A DNA stretch of 64,000 bases, from positions 1 through 64,000 of the forward strand of contig NZ_FNHV01000016.1 in assembly GCF_900103585.1 (NCBI RefSeq), read 5' to 3'. Positions 16,299-23,878 of this stretch are shown here, piece by piece (positions within the stretch are counted from its first letter, which is position 1; the number at the start of each line of letters is the position of its first letter). This DNA is from Streptomyces sp. cf386 (GTDB lineage: Bacteria; Actinomycetota; Actinomycetes; Streptomycetales; Streptomycetaceae). Below the pieces are notes generated by a model. That model saw only the letters and a list, made by a program, of their open reading frames with translations, searched no databases and was not told the origin of the DNA. Made by a program: the position numbers and the translations under genes.

Positions 16299-16373
16299 TC
16301 AGCTCACGGCGGAACAACCCGTGGTGGTGACACGCACGTAGTCGACGTGGCGGCGGGTCACGAGCACGGTCAT
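16299..16373 (-). CDS. Putative cysteine-responsive leader peptide
   Basis: A 24-codon ORF from ATG 16373 whose core reads TRRHVDYVRVTTTGCSAVS, matching the RRHVDLxRVxSxxC pattern of actinobacterial 'putative leader peptides' found upstream of sulfur-assimilation and other operons. Too short for routine gene finding. The next gene on its strand is the DUF1684 gene (start 16071). By analogy with characterised cysteine attenuators in actinobacteria, ribosome stalling at the Cys codon may control readthrough. The ORF is directly visible; the regulation is inferred. Confidence 0.6.
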   Translation of the reverse strand: MTVLVTRRHVDYVRVTTTGCSAVS

Positions 16374-16481
16374 GGAGTCAGGTAACCACACGGTGGCATG
16401 GGTGCACCAGCTCGATCGGGGTGTCCCCGTCGACCGGGAGACGCAGTGGACTCACGTTGTCGGGTGTGCTTTGATCCGGCC

Positions 16482-16571
16482 ATGGAAACCACTGGCCAGG
16501 TGCACACGGTGCTGCTCGACCCGTTCTGGGTGAGCCGCCGCGCCGACCAGTTCGACGAGGTCTGTTGCTGA
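16482..16571 (+). CDS. Small ORF ending Cys-Cys-stop upstream of the oxygenase gene
   Basis: 29 codons from ATG 16482; the product starts METTGQVHTVLLDPFW and ends DQFDEVCC. Two consecutive Cys codons immediately before the stop recall the polycysteine leaderless small ORFs that attenuate sulfur operons in mycobacteria. TTTGAT lies 6-11 nt before the ATG, as expected for the -10 of a leaderless transcript. The 2-oxoglutarate oxygenase gene starts 145 bp downstream. Peptide control is inference. Confidence 0.45.
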   Translation: METTGQVHTVLLDPFWVSRRADQFDEVCC

Positions 16572-16716
16572 TCGCCGTTCCACGGCCCACGACCCCGACG
16601 CTTCTCTCCTGTCCCACCCCGCTCTCGGCGCATCCCTCGGGCAACTGACCTACCCGGCAGCCCCGTTGACGTGTGTCGCCGTGACCGGTCGGCCGTCCCC
16701 ACGAAGGAACAACCCC

Positions 16717-17745
16717 ATGGCCCAGCCCACAGCCCTGCCTGTCATCGACATCTCCCGCTTCAGTGCCCCGGACGCGGACCGCGACAGCTTCCTCGCCGAA
16801 CTGCGTGCCGCGGCCCACGAGGTGGGCTTCTTCTACGTCACCGGGCACGGCGTCCCCGTATCGCTGCAGGACGAGATCCTCGGCGCGGCCCGCACCTTCT
16901 TCGCGTTGCCGGAGGAGCGGCGGCTGGAGATCGAGAACGTCAACTCACCGCAGTTCCGCGGCTATACGCGCACCGGGACCGAGCACACCGGGGGCAACGC
17001 CGACTGGCGTGAGCAGATCGACATCGGCCCGGAACGCGCGGCGCTCGACACGGGCCCGCACGACCCCGCATACCTGCGTCTGATCGGCCCCAACCAATGG
17101 CCGTCCGCGCAGCCGGAGTTGAGGGAGATCGTCCTGCGCTGGCAGGCGGAGGCGCTCCGCGTGAGCCGCGAGGTCCTGCGGGCCCTGGCGGCCGCGCTCG
17201 GACAGGACGAGGGCTACTTCGACACGTGGTTCGACGACGAGGCGGCCGTGTACGTGAAGATCGTCCACTACCCGCCGCGCGTCGCTCAGGACGCCGACCA
17301 GGGAGTGGGTGCGCACAAGGACTACGGCTACCTCGCCCTCCTGCAGCAGGACGAGGTCGGCGGGCTGCAGGTGCAGCGCGAGGACGGCGAGTGGATCGAC
17401 GCCCCGCCCGTGCCCGGCGCCTTCGTGTTGAACATCGGCGAGATGCTGGAGATAGCAACCCAGGGCTATCTGAAGGCCACACAGCACCGCGTCGTCAGCC
17501 CGCAGTCGGGCGTGGAGCGGTTCTCCATCCCGTTCTTCCTGGGCCCCCGCCTCGACGCGGTCGTCGAGCCGCTGCACCTGCCGACGGAACTGGCGGCGCG
17601 CAGCCGCGGCGTCACCGACGATCCGAACAACCCCCTCCTGGCGGCCTACGGCGAGAACGCCGTGGTCGGCTGGCTCCGCTCGCATCCACGGGTGGCCGAA
17701 CGTTGGTGGGCGGACGTCCTGGTCGAACAGGGTGGCGCCCGATGA
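16717..17745 (+). CDS. Fe(II)/2-oxoglutarate-dependent oxygenase, isopenicillin-N-synthase-like
   Basis: 342 residues. N-terminal DIOX_N domain (LPVIDISRF, EVGFFYVTGHGVP) and C-terminal 2OG-Fe(II) domain with iron ligands in VGAHKDYGYLALLQQDEVGG (HxD) and LKATQHRVVSP (second His), plus the 2OG-binding RFSIPFFLGP (RxS). ATG 16717 follows GAAGGA by 9 nt. Plant/bacterial members hydroxylate, desaturate or cleave small molecules; the substrate here is unknown. Its TGA overlaps the ATG of a now mostly deleted FMN monooxygenase gene, and a Cys-Cys small ORF precedes it, so it may belong to an organosulfur-scavenging operon. Confidence 0.9.
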   Translation: MAQPTALPVIDISRFSAPDADRDSFLAELRAAAHEVGFFYVTGHGVPVSLQDEILGAARTFFALPEERRLEIENVNSPQFRGYTRTGTEHTGGNADWREQIDIGPERAALDTGPHDPAYLRLIGPNQWPSAQPELREIVLRWQAEALRVSREVLRALAAALGQDEGYFDTWFDDEAAVYVKIVHYPPRVAQDADQGVGAHKDYGYLALLQQDEVGGLQVQREDGEWIDAPPVPGAFVLNIGEMLEIATQGYLKATQHRVVSPQSGVERFSIPFFLGPRLDAVVEPLHLPTELAARSRGVTDDPNNPLLAAYGENAVVGWLRSHPRVAERWWADVLVEQGGAR

Positions 17746-17831
17746 CCGCCCAACAACTCGGCGGCGGGGCTGTGGGACTCCTTCGAGGACGACGCGTTCC
17801 GCCATGACGAGGCGAGCGGCAGCTTCATCAG
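17742..17831 (+). pseudogene. Remnant of a DszA/NtaA-type FMN-dependent monooxygenase
   Basis: The ATG at 17742 overlaps the oxygenase stop (ATGA) and starts MTAQQLG. A frame change follows and the text continues AAGLWDSFEDDAFRHDEASG (from 17761), closely matching the LWDSWEDDA...D..SG.F segment of NtaA/SnaA/DszA flavin monooxygenases. Nothing else of the about 440-residue family remains. So a gene once coupled to the oxygenase has been removed by an internal deletion. Confidence 0.55.
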
Positions 17832-17886
17832 GCACCGACCTTGCCGTGACGGGCGGGCCCGCGGCCGACCGGGCCCCAACGTCCCG

Positions 17887-18786
17887 TCAGTAGACGGACA
17901 GCCCGTAGGCGTTCAGTACTTCCTGGATCGGCTGGTAGTAAGTGGTCCCTCCCGTGGTGCAGTTTCCTGAGCCGCCGGAGAGGATGCCGATGACCTTGTC
18001 GCCGGCGTAGAGCGGGCCGCCGCTGTCGCCCGGCTCGGCGCAGATGTTGGTCTGGATCAACCCGGAGACGATGTCGCCGCTCCCGTAGTTGACGGTCGCG
18101 TTCAGCGCGGTGACCACGCCGCATCGGACACCGGTGGTCGCTCCCCGACGGCAGACGCTCTGGCCGACGTGGGCGGTCGCGGTCCCGGTGACATCGACGG
18201 TTCCGATGGCACCGGGGTGGGGTACGGCCGGGTGGGAGTACTGGACGACGCCGAAGTCGTTGCCGGGGAAGCTGGTGCCGGTGGTGGGGCCGATCGTCGT
18301 GGTCATGGCGGAGCTGGTGTACCAGGTGGGCATGCCGTCGGTGCAGTGGCCGGCGGTGACGAAGTAGTACGTGGACGCGCTTTGCACGTTGACCCCTGCC
18401 GAGCAGCGCCGACCGGCCGCGTAGATGCCGTCGCCGCCCGACAGAAGGGTGCGCAGTCGGCCGTCGAGCCGTTCGAGGGTTATGGCACCCGCAGAACGCC
18501 CGGTGGCACGGCTGAGTCTGGCCAGGTCCGCGTCCGCGACCGTGGTGTCGGCGAGAACCCGCAGCTTCCCGGTGCGCTCGTCCACGGCCCAGGTCGTTCC
18601 GGCGATTGCCAGGGATTCGACAGCGGAGGCAACTCTGGACACTGCGGCGGCGGATGGTGCGGTGCCCGTCGCAGGCGCTGCTGCCGCGCTGGTGTCGGAC
18701 ACCGCGAGAGCGGTTACGACAAGCAAGCTCAACACCGAGGCGATCAGCGGTGAACGTCTGACGGTGGTACGGCGTGCTCTGGTCAC
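17887..18786 (-). CDS. Streptogrisin-like secreted serine protease (S1)
   Basis: 299 residues from GTG 18786. A signal peptide (about 1-37, hydrophobic SVLSLLVVTALAV) and a propeptide (about 38-120) precede a chymotrypsin-fold domain. The catalytic triad is visible: His in FVTAGHCTDG, Asp in GNDFGVVQYSH, Ser in EPGDSGGPLYAGD. Cys pairs fit the disulfides of streptogrisins. The propeptide ALITLERLDG-like block is typical of alpha-lytic/streptogrisin proenzymes. It works outside the cell in protein degradation. It stands alone between an oxygenase locus and a P450 on the opposite strand. Confidence 0.93.
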   Translation of the reverse strand: MTRARRTTVRRSPLIASVLSLLVVTALAVSDTSAAAAPATGTAPSAAAVSRVASAVESLAIAGTTWAVDERTGKLRVLADTTVADADLARLSRATGRSAGAITLERLDGRLRTLLSGGDGIYAAGRRCSAGVNVQSASTYYFVTAGHCTDGMPTWYTSSAMTTTIGPTTGTSFPGNDFGVVQYSHPAVPHPGAIGTVDVTGTATAHVGQSVCRRGATTGVRCGVVTALNATVNYGSGDIVSGLIQTNICAEPGDSGGPLYAGDKVIGILSGGSGNCTTGGTTYYQPIQEVLNAYGLSVY

Positions 18787-18966
18787 CCAAGTCTCCCCGT
18801 GGACGGTGGGTCAGGTTCGCACCACGCCCGCCTGGCCGGCGGGTGTGCTGCGCTTCCGTGCCGTGGTGCTTCGGTGCGGGCCAACGCCTCAGTGTGCCCG
18901 GGTGCGCTCGCCGGGGGTAGGTGACGATCCGGACCGGCAGGTGAGGCTGAGCCTTTTCCGGGGTAC

Positions 18967-20196
18967 GTGATCACGGTACGGATCTTCCAGTCGCGCCGCG
19001 CGCAGAGAGTCGAGCAATGGATGAGGGTTGTCGAGTCCTTCCCGCTCGGTGCCGCGACCACGATCGCCGAACTCGCCCAGGATCCGCATCGACGGCTGGC
19101 GCTGCTCCGTGCGCACGAGCCCGTGTCCTGGCTGCCCGAGCTGGACGGCTGGCTGGTGACCCGTCGCGACCTCGCGGTGAGTGTGATGCGGGACGCCGCG
19201 ACCTTCACCGTCGACGATCCCCGGTTCTCCACCGCACAGGTCGTCGGGCCGAGCATGCTGTCCCTGGACGGCGACGAGCACACCCGGCACCGTGAGCCCT
19301 TCGCCGCTCCTTTCCGCCCTCGGGAGGTGCATGCCGGGTTCGCCTCGTTCATCGAGCGGGAGTCCGACCGGCTCATGGCCGCACTGGAGCCTGCGGGCGC
19401 CGGCGAGATACGCGGTGCGTTCGCCGCTCCGCTCGCCGTCGCCGTCGTGGCCGAGGCACTGGGGCTGGTAGGCGTCCATGCGGGCACGGTGCTTGCCTGG
19501 TACGACTCCATCGTGCGATCGGTCTCGGACATCACCGCCGGACATGCCGCGGGGCCCGCCGGTGCCGCGGCGTACGCGCAGCTACGGGCGGCTGTGGAGA
19601 CCACCGTCACCGACCGGACAGTTCCCTCGCTCCTCGTCTCCGCTGCCAGGCAGTTGGATCTGCCCGAGGTGGTGTCCAATGCCGCGGTCCTGATGTTCGG
19701 AGGCATCGAGACCACCGAAGCGATGATCACCAACGCGCTGTTGCATCTGCTGCGACACCCCGACCAGCTCGCTCTTGTCCGGGGCGACGCCGACCTGTTG
19801 GACAGTGCGATCGAGGAGTCGCTGCGTCTCGAACCCGGCGCGGCGCTCGTGGACCGCTACGCCACCCGGGACACCGTCCTCGGCTCGGCCACGATCCGCC
19901 GGGGTGAAGCGGTCACGGTCTCCCTGGCGGGAGCCAACCGCGACCCGGATGTCTTCCCAGACCCCGATCGGTTCGATGTCCGTCGCGAGAACGTCCGGCT
20001 CCAACTGGCGTTCGCCCACGGCCCGCACCACTGCATCGCCGCGCACCTCGCCCGACTGGAGACCCGCATCGCCCTCCGGCACCTGCTCGAACGACTCCCC
20101 GCCCTGCGCCTCGACCCGGACTTCCCCACTGCGCCGTACGGTCTGGTCTTCCGCAAGCCGCCCACCTTGCATGTGCTGTGGGACAACCCTGTCTGA
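18967..20196 (+). CDS. Cytochrome P450
   Basis: 409 residues from GTG 18967; ATG 19021 (MRVVESFPLG, 391 residues) is an equally good start. P450 landmarks: I-helix LMFGGIETTEAM (about 260), ExxR in IEESLRLEPGA, and the heme loop FAHGPHHCIAAHLAR with the thiolate Cys; Ala replaces the usual Gly two residues after it. Cytosolic class I bacterial P450 needing ferredoxin partners, none of which is encoded here. Substrate not predictable. Convergent with the amidohydrolase gene. Confidence 0.92.
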   Translation: MITVRIFQSRRAQRVEQWMRVVESFPLGAATTIAELAQDPHRRLALLRAHEPVSWLPELDGWLVTRRDLAVSVMRDAATFTVDDPRFSTAQVVGPSMLSLDGDEHTRHREPFAAPFRPREVHAGFASFIERESDRLMAALEPAGAGEIRGAFAAPLAVAVVAEALGLVGVHAGTVLAWYDSIVRSVSDITAGHAAGPAGAAAYAQLRAAVETTVTDRTVPSLLVSAARQLDLPEVVSNAAVLMFGGIETTEAMITNALLHLLRHPDQLALVRGDADLLDSAIEESLRLEPGAALVDRYATRDTVLGSATIRRGEAVTVSLAGANRDPDVFPDPDRFDVRRENVRLQLAFAHGPHHCIAAHLARLETRIALRHLLERLPALRLDPDFPTAPYGLVFRKPPTLHVLWDNPV

Positions 20197-20281
20197 CTCG
20201 CCCGCCAGGCCCGGAGCGCGGTGGTGTCGATCGCGGCCGTGTTCATGGGCATCGCTGTATGTGGGTACGTAGCCGAGTGTC

Positions 20282-21208
20282 TCACCGGACGGGCGATTGA
20301 CCGGCACGGCTGTTTCCGGTGAGCAGTCGTCGGGGATTGGCGATGCGGAAGGCGTCCGCCGCTGCTCCGCCCAGACCGAAGCCGGGATGTTGCGGCGGCT
20401 CCGCGTAGGGCCGGTCCGAGCCCTGGACGACGGCGTCCCCACCGAGGGCGCGGACGATCGCGTCGACGGCGCGTGGGCCGTACGAGGACGTCTCGACGAA
20501 CACATCCGGGGCCACTTCGACGCCGCCCCCGTCGCCCCGGGCGGCGAAGCGCTCCCCGTGCAGCGGAGCGAGCCCGGCCAGCAGGGCGAAGCACACCCGC
20601 AGGCGCGGATGGCGTGCGCGGCCGAAGGCTCGGAAGGCGAACCAGGCCGCGTGCATCTGCTGGACGTAGGGGACCATCGCGGGCCACCAACCGGGCCCCT
20701 CGGACTGGCCGGCCGCCGGGCCCGGGTGGACGAACAGCGGGAGATCGCGCTCTTCGAGCAGGTCGAGCAGCGGGGCGCACCGCGCGTAACCGCCCGCGTC
20801 GGCAAGGGCGTTCGCCGGGAGCTGGAGGCCGACGAAACCCCGGGCTAGATCCTCGGCCGTCGCCTTCGTATCAATGTCCCGTACGCAGGCGGCGGCCCAG
20901 GCTCCGAACGGCTCGGGGAGTGCGGCCGCGCCCTCATGGTAGGCGTCGAGCAGGGGGCGTGCCTTGGCCGAGGGCAGCCATTCCACGCCGATCGGGGCGG
21001 AGAGCGAGACGAGTGCCCGGCCGAGGCCGTCGGCGACCGCGAGCTCTGCGCGCCGTGTCACGTCGTGGTCGGCGGGCGGGATCTCGTAGGGCGGCTCACC
21101 GTTCAAAATCAGGGTCCAGCCGTCCAGGAACGGCGGTTCAGTGCGGGAACGCAGGGCCGCCACCAGTGGCGGGGTCCACAGATGCTGGTGCACGTCGACG
21201 TTGGTCAT
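20282..21208 (-). CDS. Amidohydrolase-2 family metal-dependent hydrolase
   Basis: 308 residues with a TIM-barrel amidohydrolase signature: the metal-binding start VDVHQHLWTPPLV, LPLFVHPGPAAG with the middle His, a helical IVRALGGDAVVQGSDRPYAE with the late Asp, and a FGLGG end. Family members hydrolyse or decarboxylate aromatic and related carboxylates; the substrate is unknown. ATG 21208 has GGGAGAAG upstream and overlaps the stop of the small gene upstream (ATGA), so the two are coupled. Confidence 0.88.
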   Translation of the reverse strand: MTNVDVHQHLWTPPLVAALRSRTEPPFLDGWTLILNGEPPYEIPPADHDVTRRAELAVADGLGRALVSLSAPIGVEWLPSAKARPLLDAYHEGAAALPEPFGAWAAACVRDIDTKATAEDLARGFVGLQLPANALADAGGYARCAPLLDLLEERDLPLFVHPGPAAGQSEGPGWWPAMVPYVQQMHAAWFAFRAFGRARHPRLRVCFALLAGLAPLHGERFAARGDGGGVEVAPDVFVETSSYGPRAVDAIVRALGGDAVVQGSDRPYAEPPQHPGFGLGGAAADAFRIANPRRLLTGNSRAGQSPVR

Positions 21209-21420
21209 GAAGCTTCTCCCACCACGGTTGAGGCCCCTCCTGCTACGGCCGGCGTCCCTCCCACGATGGTGCGCAGTGCGCTCCGGACGCCATGGGAACC
21301 CAGGACGTCGCGGTGCACCGCCTCCACGTCCACGCCGCAGGGCCGGTCGTCGTCCAGGCGGTGGACGATCTCCCGGATCGCGCGGTGCAGGAACCGAGGT
21401 CCCCGCCCCAGGGCGGACAT
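21205..21420 (-). CDS. Small protein coupled to the amidohydrolase, probably 5'-truncated
   Basis: 71 residues (GPRFLHRAIREIVHRLDDDR then PCGVDVEAVHRDVLGSHG). Its TGA overlaps the amidohydrolase ATG, an arrangement expected of a real operon gene. Its first codon, however, falls exactly where the opposite strand changes abruptly into an ABC binding-protein gene, so the present N-terminus may be created by a deletion junction and the native gene may have been longer. Function unknown. Confidence 0.5.
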   Translation of the reverse strand: MSALGRGPRFLHRAIREIVHRLDDDRPCGVDVEAVHRDVLGSHGVRSALRTIVGGTPAVAGGASTVVGEAS

Positions 21421-22123
21421 CGGGGCCCGTGAGGTCTACTACGACCAGGTGGTCAAGGGGGGCATCCAGGTCTTCCCGGAGTACAACGGCGCCCTGCTGG
21501 CGACGGCGGTCGACAAGGCCAGCACCGCGACCGACACGGAGGACATCAACGCCGAACTGAGGAAGAAGCTCCCGTCGTCGGTGGAGATCCTCGACTCCGC
21601 CGAGGCCCAGGACAAGGACTCGGTCACGGTCACCGCCGCGACGGCCAAGAAGTACAACCTCAAGACCCTCGCCGACCTCAAGCCGGTCGCGGGGGAGTGG
21701 ACGATCGGCGCCGGCTCGGAGTTCAAGACCCGTACGCAGGGCTGGGTCGGTCTGAAGAAGATCTACGGCGTCGAGTTCGGGAAGTTCCAGCCGCTCGACG
21801 CGGGTGCCCAGAGCACCCTGCTGAAGCTGTTGAACTCGGACAAGGTGCAGGCCGCGAACATCTACACCACCGATCCCGCCATCGTCGAGGACAAGTTGGT
21901 GGTGCTGGAGGACCCGAAGAACCTCTTCTCCTCGCAGAACCTCACGCCCCTGGTCCACAAGTCCGGGGTCAACGACACGGCCAAGGCGGCACTCAACGGC
22001 GTCTCGGCCAAGCTCACCACCACGGACCTGCTGGACATGATGAAGAAGCTGGTCAATGACAAGGAGGACGCCGCCACCGTCGCCAAGGAGTGGCTGACGA
22101 AGGCCGGCCTCACGACCACCTGA
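21419..22123 (+). pseudogene. Osmoprotectant (glycine betaine/choline) ABC binding protein, N-terminus missing
   Basis: The plus frame reads IGAREVYYDQVVKGGIQVFP, EYNGALLATAVDKAS, NLFSSQNLTPLVHKSGVND and ends EWLTKAGLTTT. This is the C-terminal two thirds of an OpuAC/ProX-type substrate-binding protein with its ligand-cage aromatics (VYYDQ, EYNG). The signal/lipobox segment and about 90-100 residues are missing; the homology starts abruptly at 21419 and no start codon or RBS lies there. No permease or ATPase follows. A gene fragment left by a deletion. Confidence 0.8.
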
Positions 22124-22298
22124 CCGGTTCGGCCACGCCGACATCGTCCTCCGCGCACAACTCCCCGCACTCTTCCCCGCACACAGGGCAGGAGTGCGGG
22201 GACCCGCCGGGATCGCCCGCGGGCCGATGAGGTCGGGCGCCCTGGGCTTCGGACCGATCCAGGAGTCAGCTTTCTCCCGTAGGGAACCGGGAGGCCCC
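22124..22298. other. Non-coding stretch after the binding-protein fragment
   Basis: No gene-like frame. CTTGA-N6-TCAAG (22370-22385) further down, between the small ORF and the flavoenzyme gene, is a short inverted repeat that could be an operator but is too small to assert. Confidence 0.3.
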
Positions 22299-22376
22299 AT
22301 GAAGGATCTAGAGCGGGCCGACTACCGCCGTCGTCACGCGTTCCGCCTCCGGGCCCTAGGGAATTCCCTTACTTGA
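22299..22376 (+). CDS. Possible 25-residue small ORF upstream of the flavoenzyme gene
   Basis: ATG 22299 follows GGGAGG closely and reads MKDLERADYRRRHAFRLRAL then GNSLT and TGA. The Arg-rich YRRRH block vaguely recalls actinobacterial leader peptides but there is no Cys. It lies 96 bp before the acyl-CoA-dehydrogenase-like gene. May be a leader peptide or chance. Confidence 0.3.
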   Translation: MKDLERADYRRRHAFRLRALGNSLT

Positions 22377-22472
22377 CGTGGTTCAAGTCCCCATGATGGG
22401 GGGCCTGTTGACCGCTCAGCGTGAGGACATGGCGGGCACCTGAACCGCCCGACAATGCGAGGAGATCCCCTC

Positions 22473-23582
22473 ATGACGCACTTCGATCAGGTGCTGGCGC
22501 TGGTCGCCGAACGGCGGGCCGAATTCGAGGAGAAGCGGCACGTTCCGCGGGATGTGATCGCCGTGTTCAAGGACGCGGGAATCTACCGGGCGAGCGCGCC
22601 GAAGCGTTTCGGTGGCGACGCCCTTCCGCCCGCGGAGTTCCTCCGCCTCATCGAGCGGATATCGGCCGTCGACGCCTCGGCCGGCTGGGTCGCGAGCTTC
22701 GGATCGTCCCTGGTCTACCTGGCGGCCCTGCCGCTGGACACCCAGGCCGAGTTGTATGCCGCCGGACCCGATGTCGTCTTCGCGGGCGGTCTGTTCCCCG
22801 TACAGCCCGCCGAACGCGTCGAGGGCGGTTTCCGGGTCTCGGGCCGATGGAGGTTCGCCAGCGGCTGCAAGGGCGCGGACGTCCTCGGCGTCGGCGTCAA
22901 GGCGGGCGAGGACAGGGCCGGCCGGCCCCTCACCGCCGTACTGCGGCCGGACCAGGTGGAGATCGCCGAGAACTGGGACGTCGTCGGCCTGCGCGGCACC
23001 GGTAGCCATGACCTGGTGGTCGACGGGCCCGTCGTACCCGAAGAGTGGACGTTCGTCCGCGGCGGCGATGCCACGGTCGACGAACCGCTCTACCGTTACC
23101 CGACGGTCCCCTACGCCGCGCAGGTCCTGGCCGTCGTCGGTCTGGGAACGGCCCGCGCCGCCCTCGACCACGTCATCGCGCAGGGCGCCCGCTCCGGCTA
23201 CACCGGCGCCCCCAAGCCCGCAGACCGCGCCACGTACCGCATCGCGGTCGGCCAGGCGGAGGCCCAACTCCGTTCCGCGCGCGCCTTCTTCTACGAGGCC
23301 ACGGAGGAGGCCTGGGCGACGGTCAAGGCGGGAGACCCGGCGACGGACGAGCAGGCGAGCGCGCTGCGTCTGGCGTCCGCGCATCTCGCCAAGACCTCCT
23401 TCGAGGTCGTACGGGCCGCGTACCAACTCGGCGGAATTGGCGCCATCGCCGACGGCAGCCCCCTCCAGCGCCACCTGCGCGACGCGTCGGTCGTCCCGCA
23501 GCACGCCTTCCTCCAGGAGGGCATGTACGACGGCGCCGGTGCGGTCCTGATGGGTGTCCAACCCTTCGCCGGTTACCTCTGA
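22473..23582 (+). CDS. Acyl-CoA-dehydrogenase-fold flavoprotein (DszC/HpaB-like monooxygenase type)
   Basis: 369 residues. N-terminal helical domain (RHVPRDVIAVFKDAGIYRAS, PKRFGG), a central beta domain (FRVSGRWRFASGC) and a C-terminal helical bundle ending LQEGMYDGAGAVLMGVQPF. The GRWRFASG motif and lack of the usual catalytic Glu region are typical of flavin-dependent N- or S-monooxygenases with the acyl-CoA dehydrogenase fold (DszC, SfnB/C, hydroxylases) rather than true dehydrogenases. ATG 22473 has GAGGAG 7 nt upstream. Such enzymes use reduced flavin from a separate reductase; none is nearby. Context (2OG oxygenase, FMN-monooxygenase relic) fits sulfur-compound oxidation. Confidence 0.8.
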   Translation: MTHFDQVLALVAERRAEFEEKRHVPRDVIAVFKDAGIYRASAPKRFGGDALPPAEFLRLIERISAVDASAGWVASFGSSLVYLAALPLDTQAELYAAGPDVVFAGGLFPVQPAERVEGGFRVSGRWRFASGCKGADVLGVGVKAGEDRAGRPLTAVLRPDQVEIAENWDVVGLRGTGSHDLVVDGPVVPEEWTFVRGGDATVDEPLYRYPTVPYAAQVLAVVGLGTARAALDHVIAQGARSGYTGAPKPADRATYRIAVGQAEAQLRSARAFFYEATEEAWATVKAGDPATDEQASALRLASAHLAKTSFEVVRAAYQLGGIGAIADGSPLQRHLRDASVVPQHAFLQEGMYDGAGAVLMGVQPFAGYL

Positions 23583-23589
23583 AGGCAGG

Positions 23590-23833
23590 GTTGCTCACCA
23601 AGCAAGTCTCCGAACTGGCCGGGGTGACAGTGGCCGTCGACGGCATGAAGGTCGAAGTCCCGGACTGCTCAAGAGAGTTGGCCGACACTCACGCTGTCGT
23701 CATGGCTTACGAGGCCGCCCGCACCCTGGCCACCAAGGCCGAGTATCCCGAGTCGCTGAGCGGACACGGCCACCCCGACCGCGTGGGCCGACTGCTCGGC
23801 GTGGCCGACGTGGTCGAGGAGGCCGTACGGTGA
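23590..23833 (+). pseudogene. Amidase-signature fragment joined to the end of another gene
   Basis: The frame reads TKQVSELAGVTVAVDGMKVE, DCSRELADTHAVVMAYEAAR, as in the latter part of amidase-signature enzymes (AtzE/GatA-like). It then changes to SLSGHGHPDRVGRLLGVADV VEEAVR-stop, which looks like the C-terminus of a different enzyme. No start codon or RBS fits. Two gene pieces fused by deletion. Confidence 0.5.
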
Positions 23834-23870
23834 AGATCACCGCGATGGAGAATGTCCCGTACGCTGCAGG
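23830..23870 (+). pseudogene. N-terminal tip of an enolase-superfamily (mandelate racemase/muconate lactonizing) gene
   Basis: GTG 23830 overlaps the preceding TGA and reads VKITAMENVPYA, the usual start of mandelate racemase/muconate-cycloisomerase-type proteins (MKITxxExxPYxxP). After 12-13 residues it runs into the 3' end of the opposite-strand NPP1 gene. Only the tip survives. Confidence 0.5.
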
Positions 23871-23878
23871 GCCGAGCC

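Noticed and set aside
16671..17012. A GTG-started frame beginning MCRRDRSAVPTKEQ as a second leader peptide
   Set aside because: It runs on through the oxygenase gene in a shadow frame for 113 codons, so it is not a short leader ORF.
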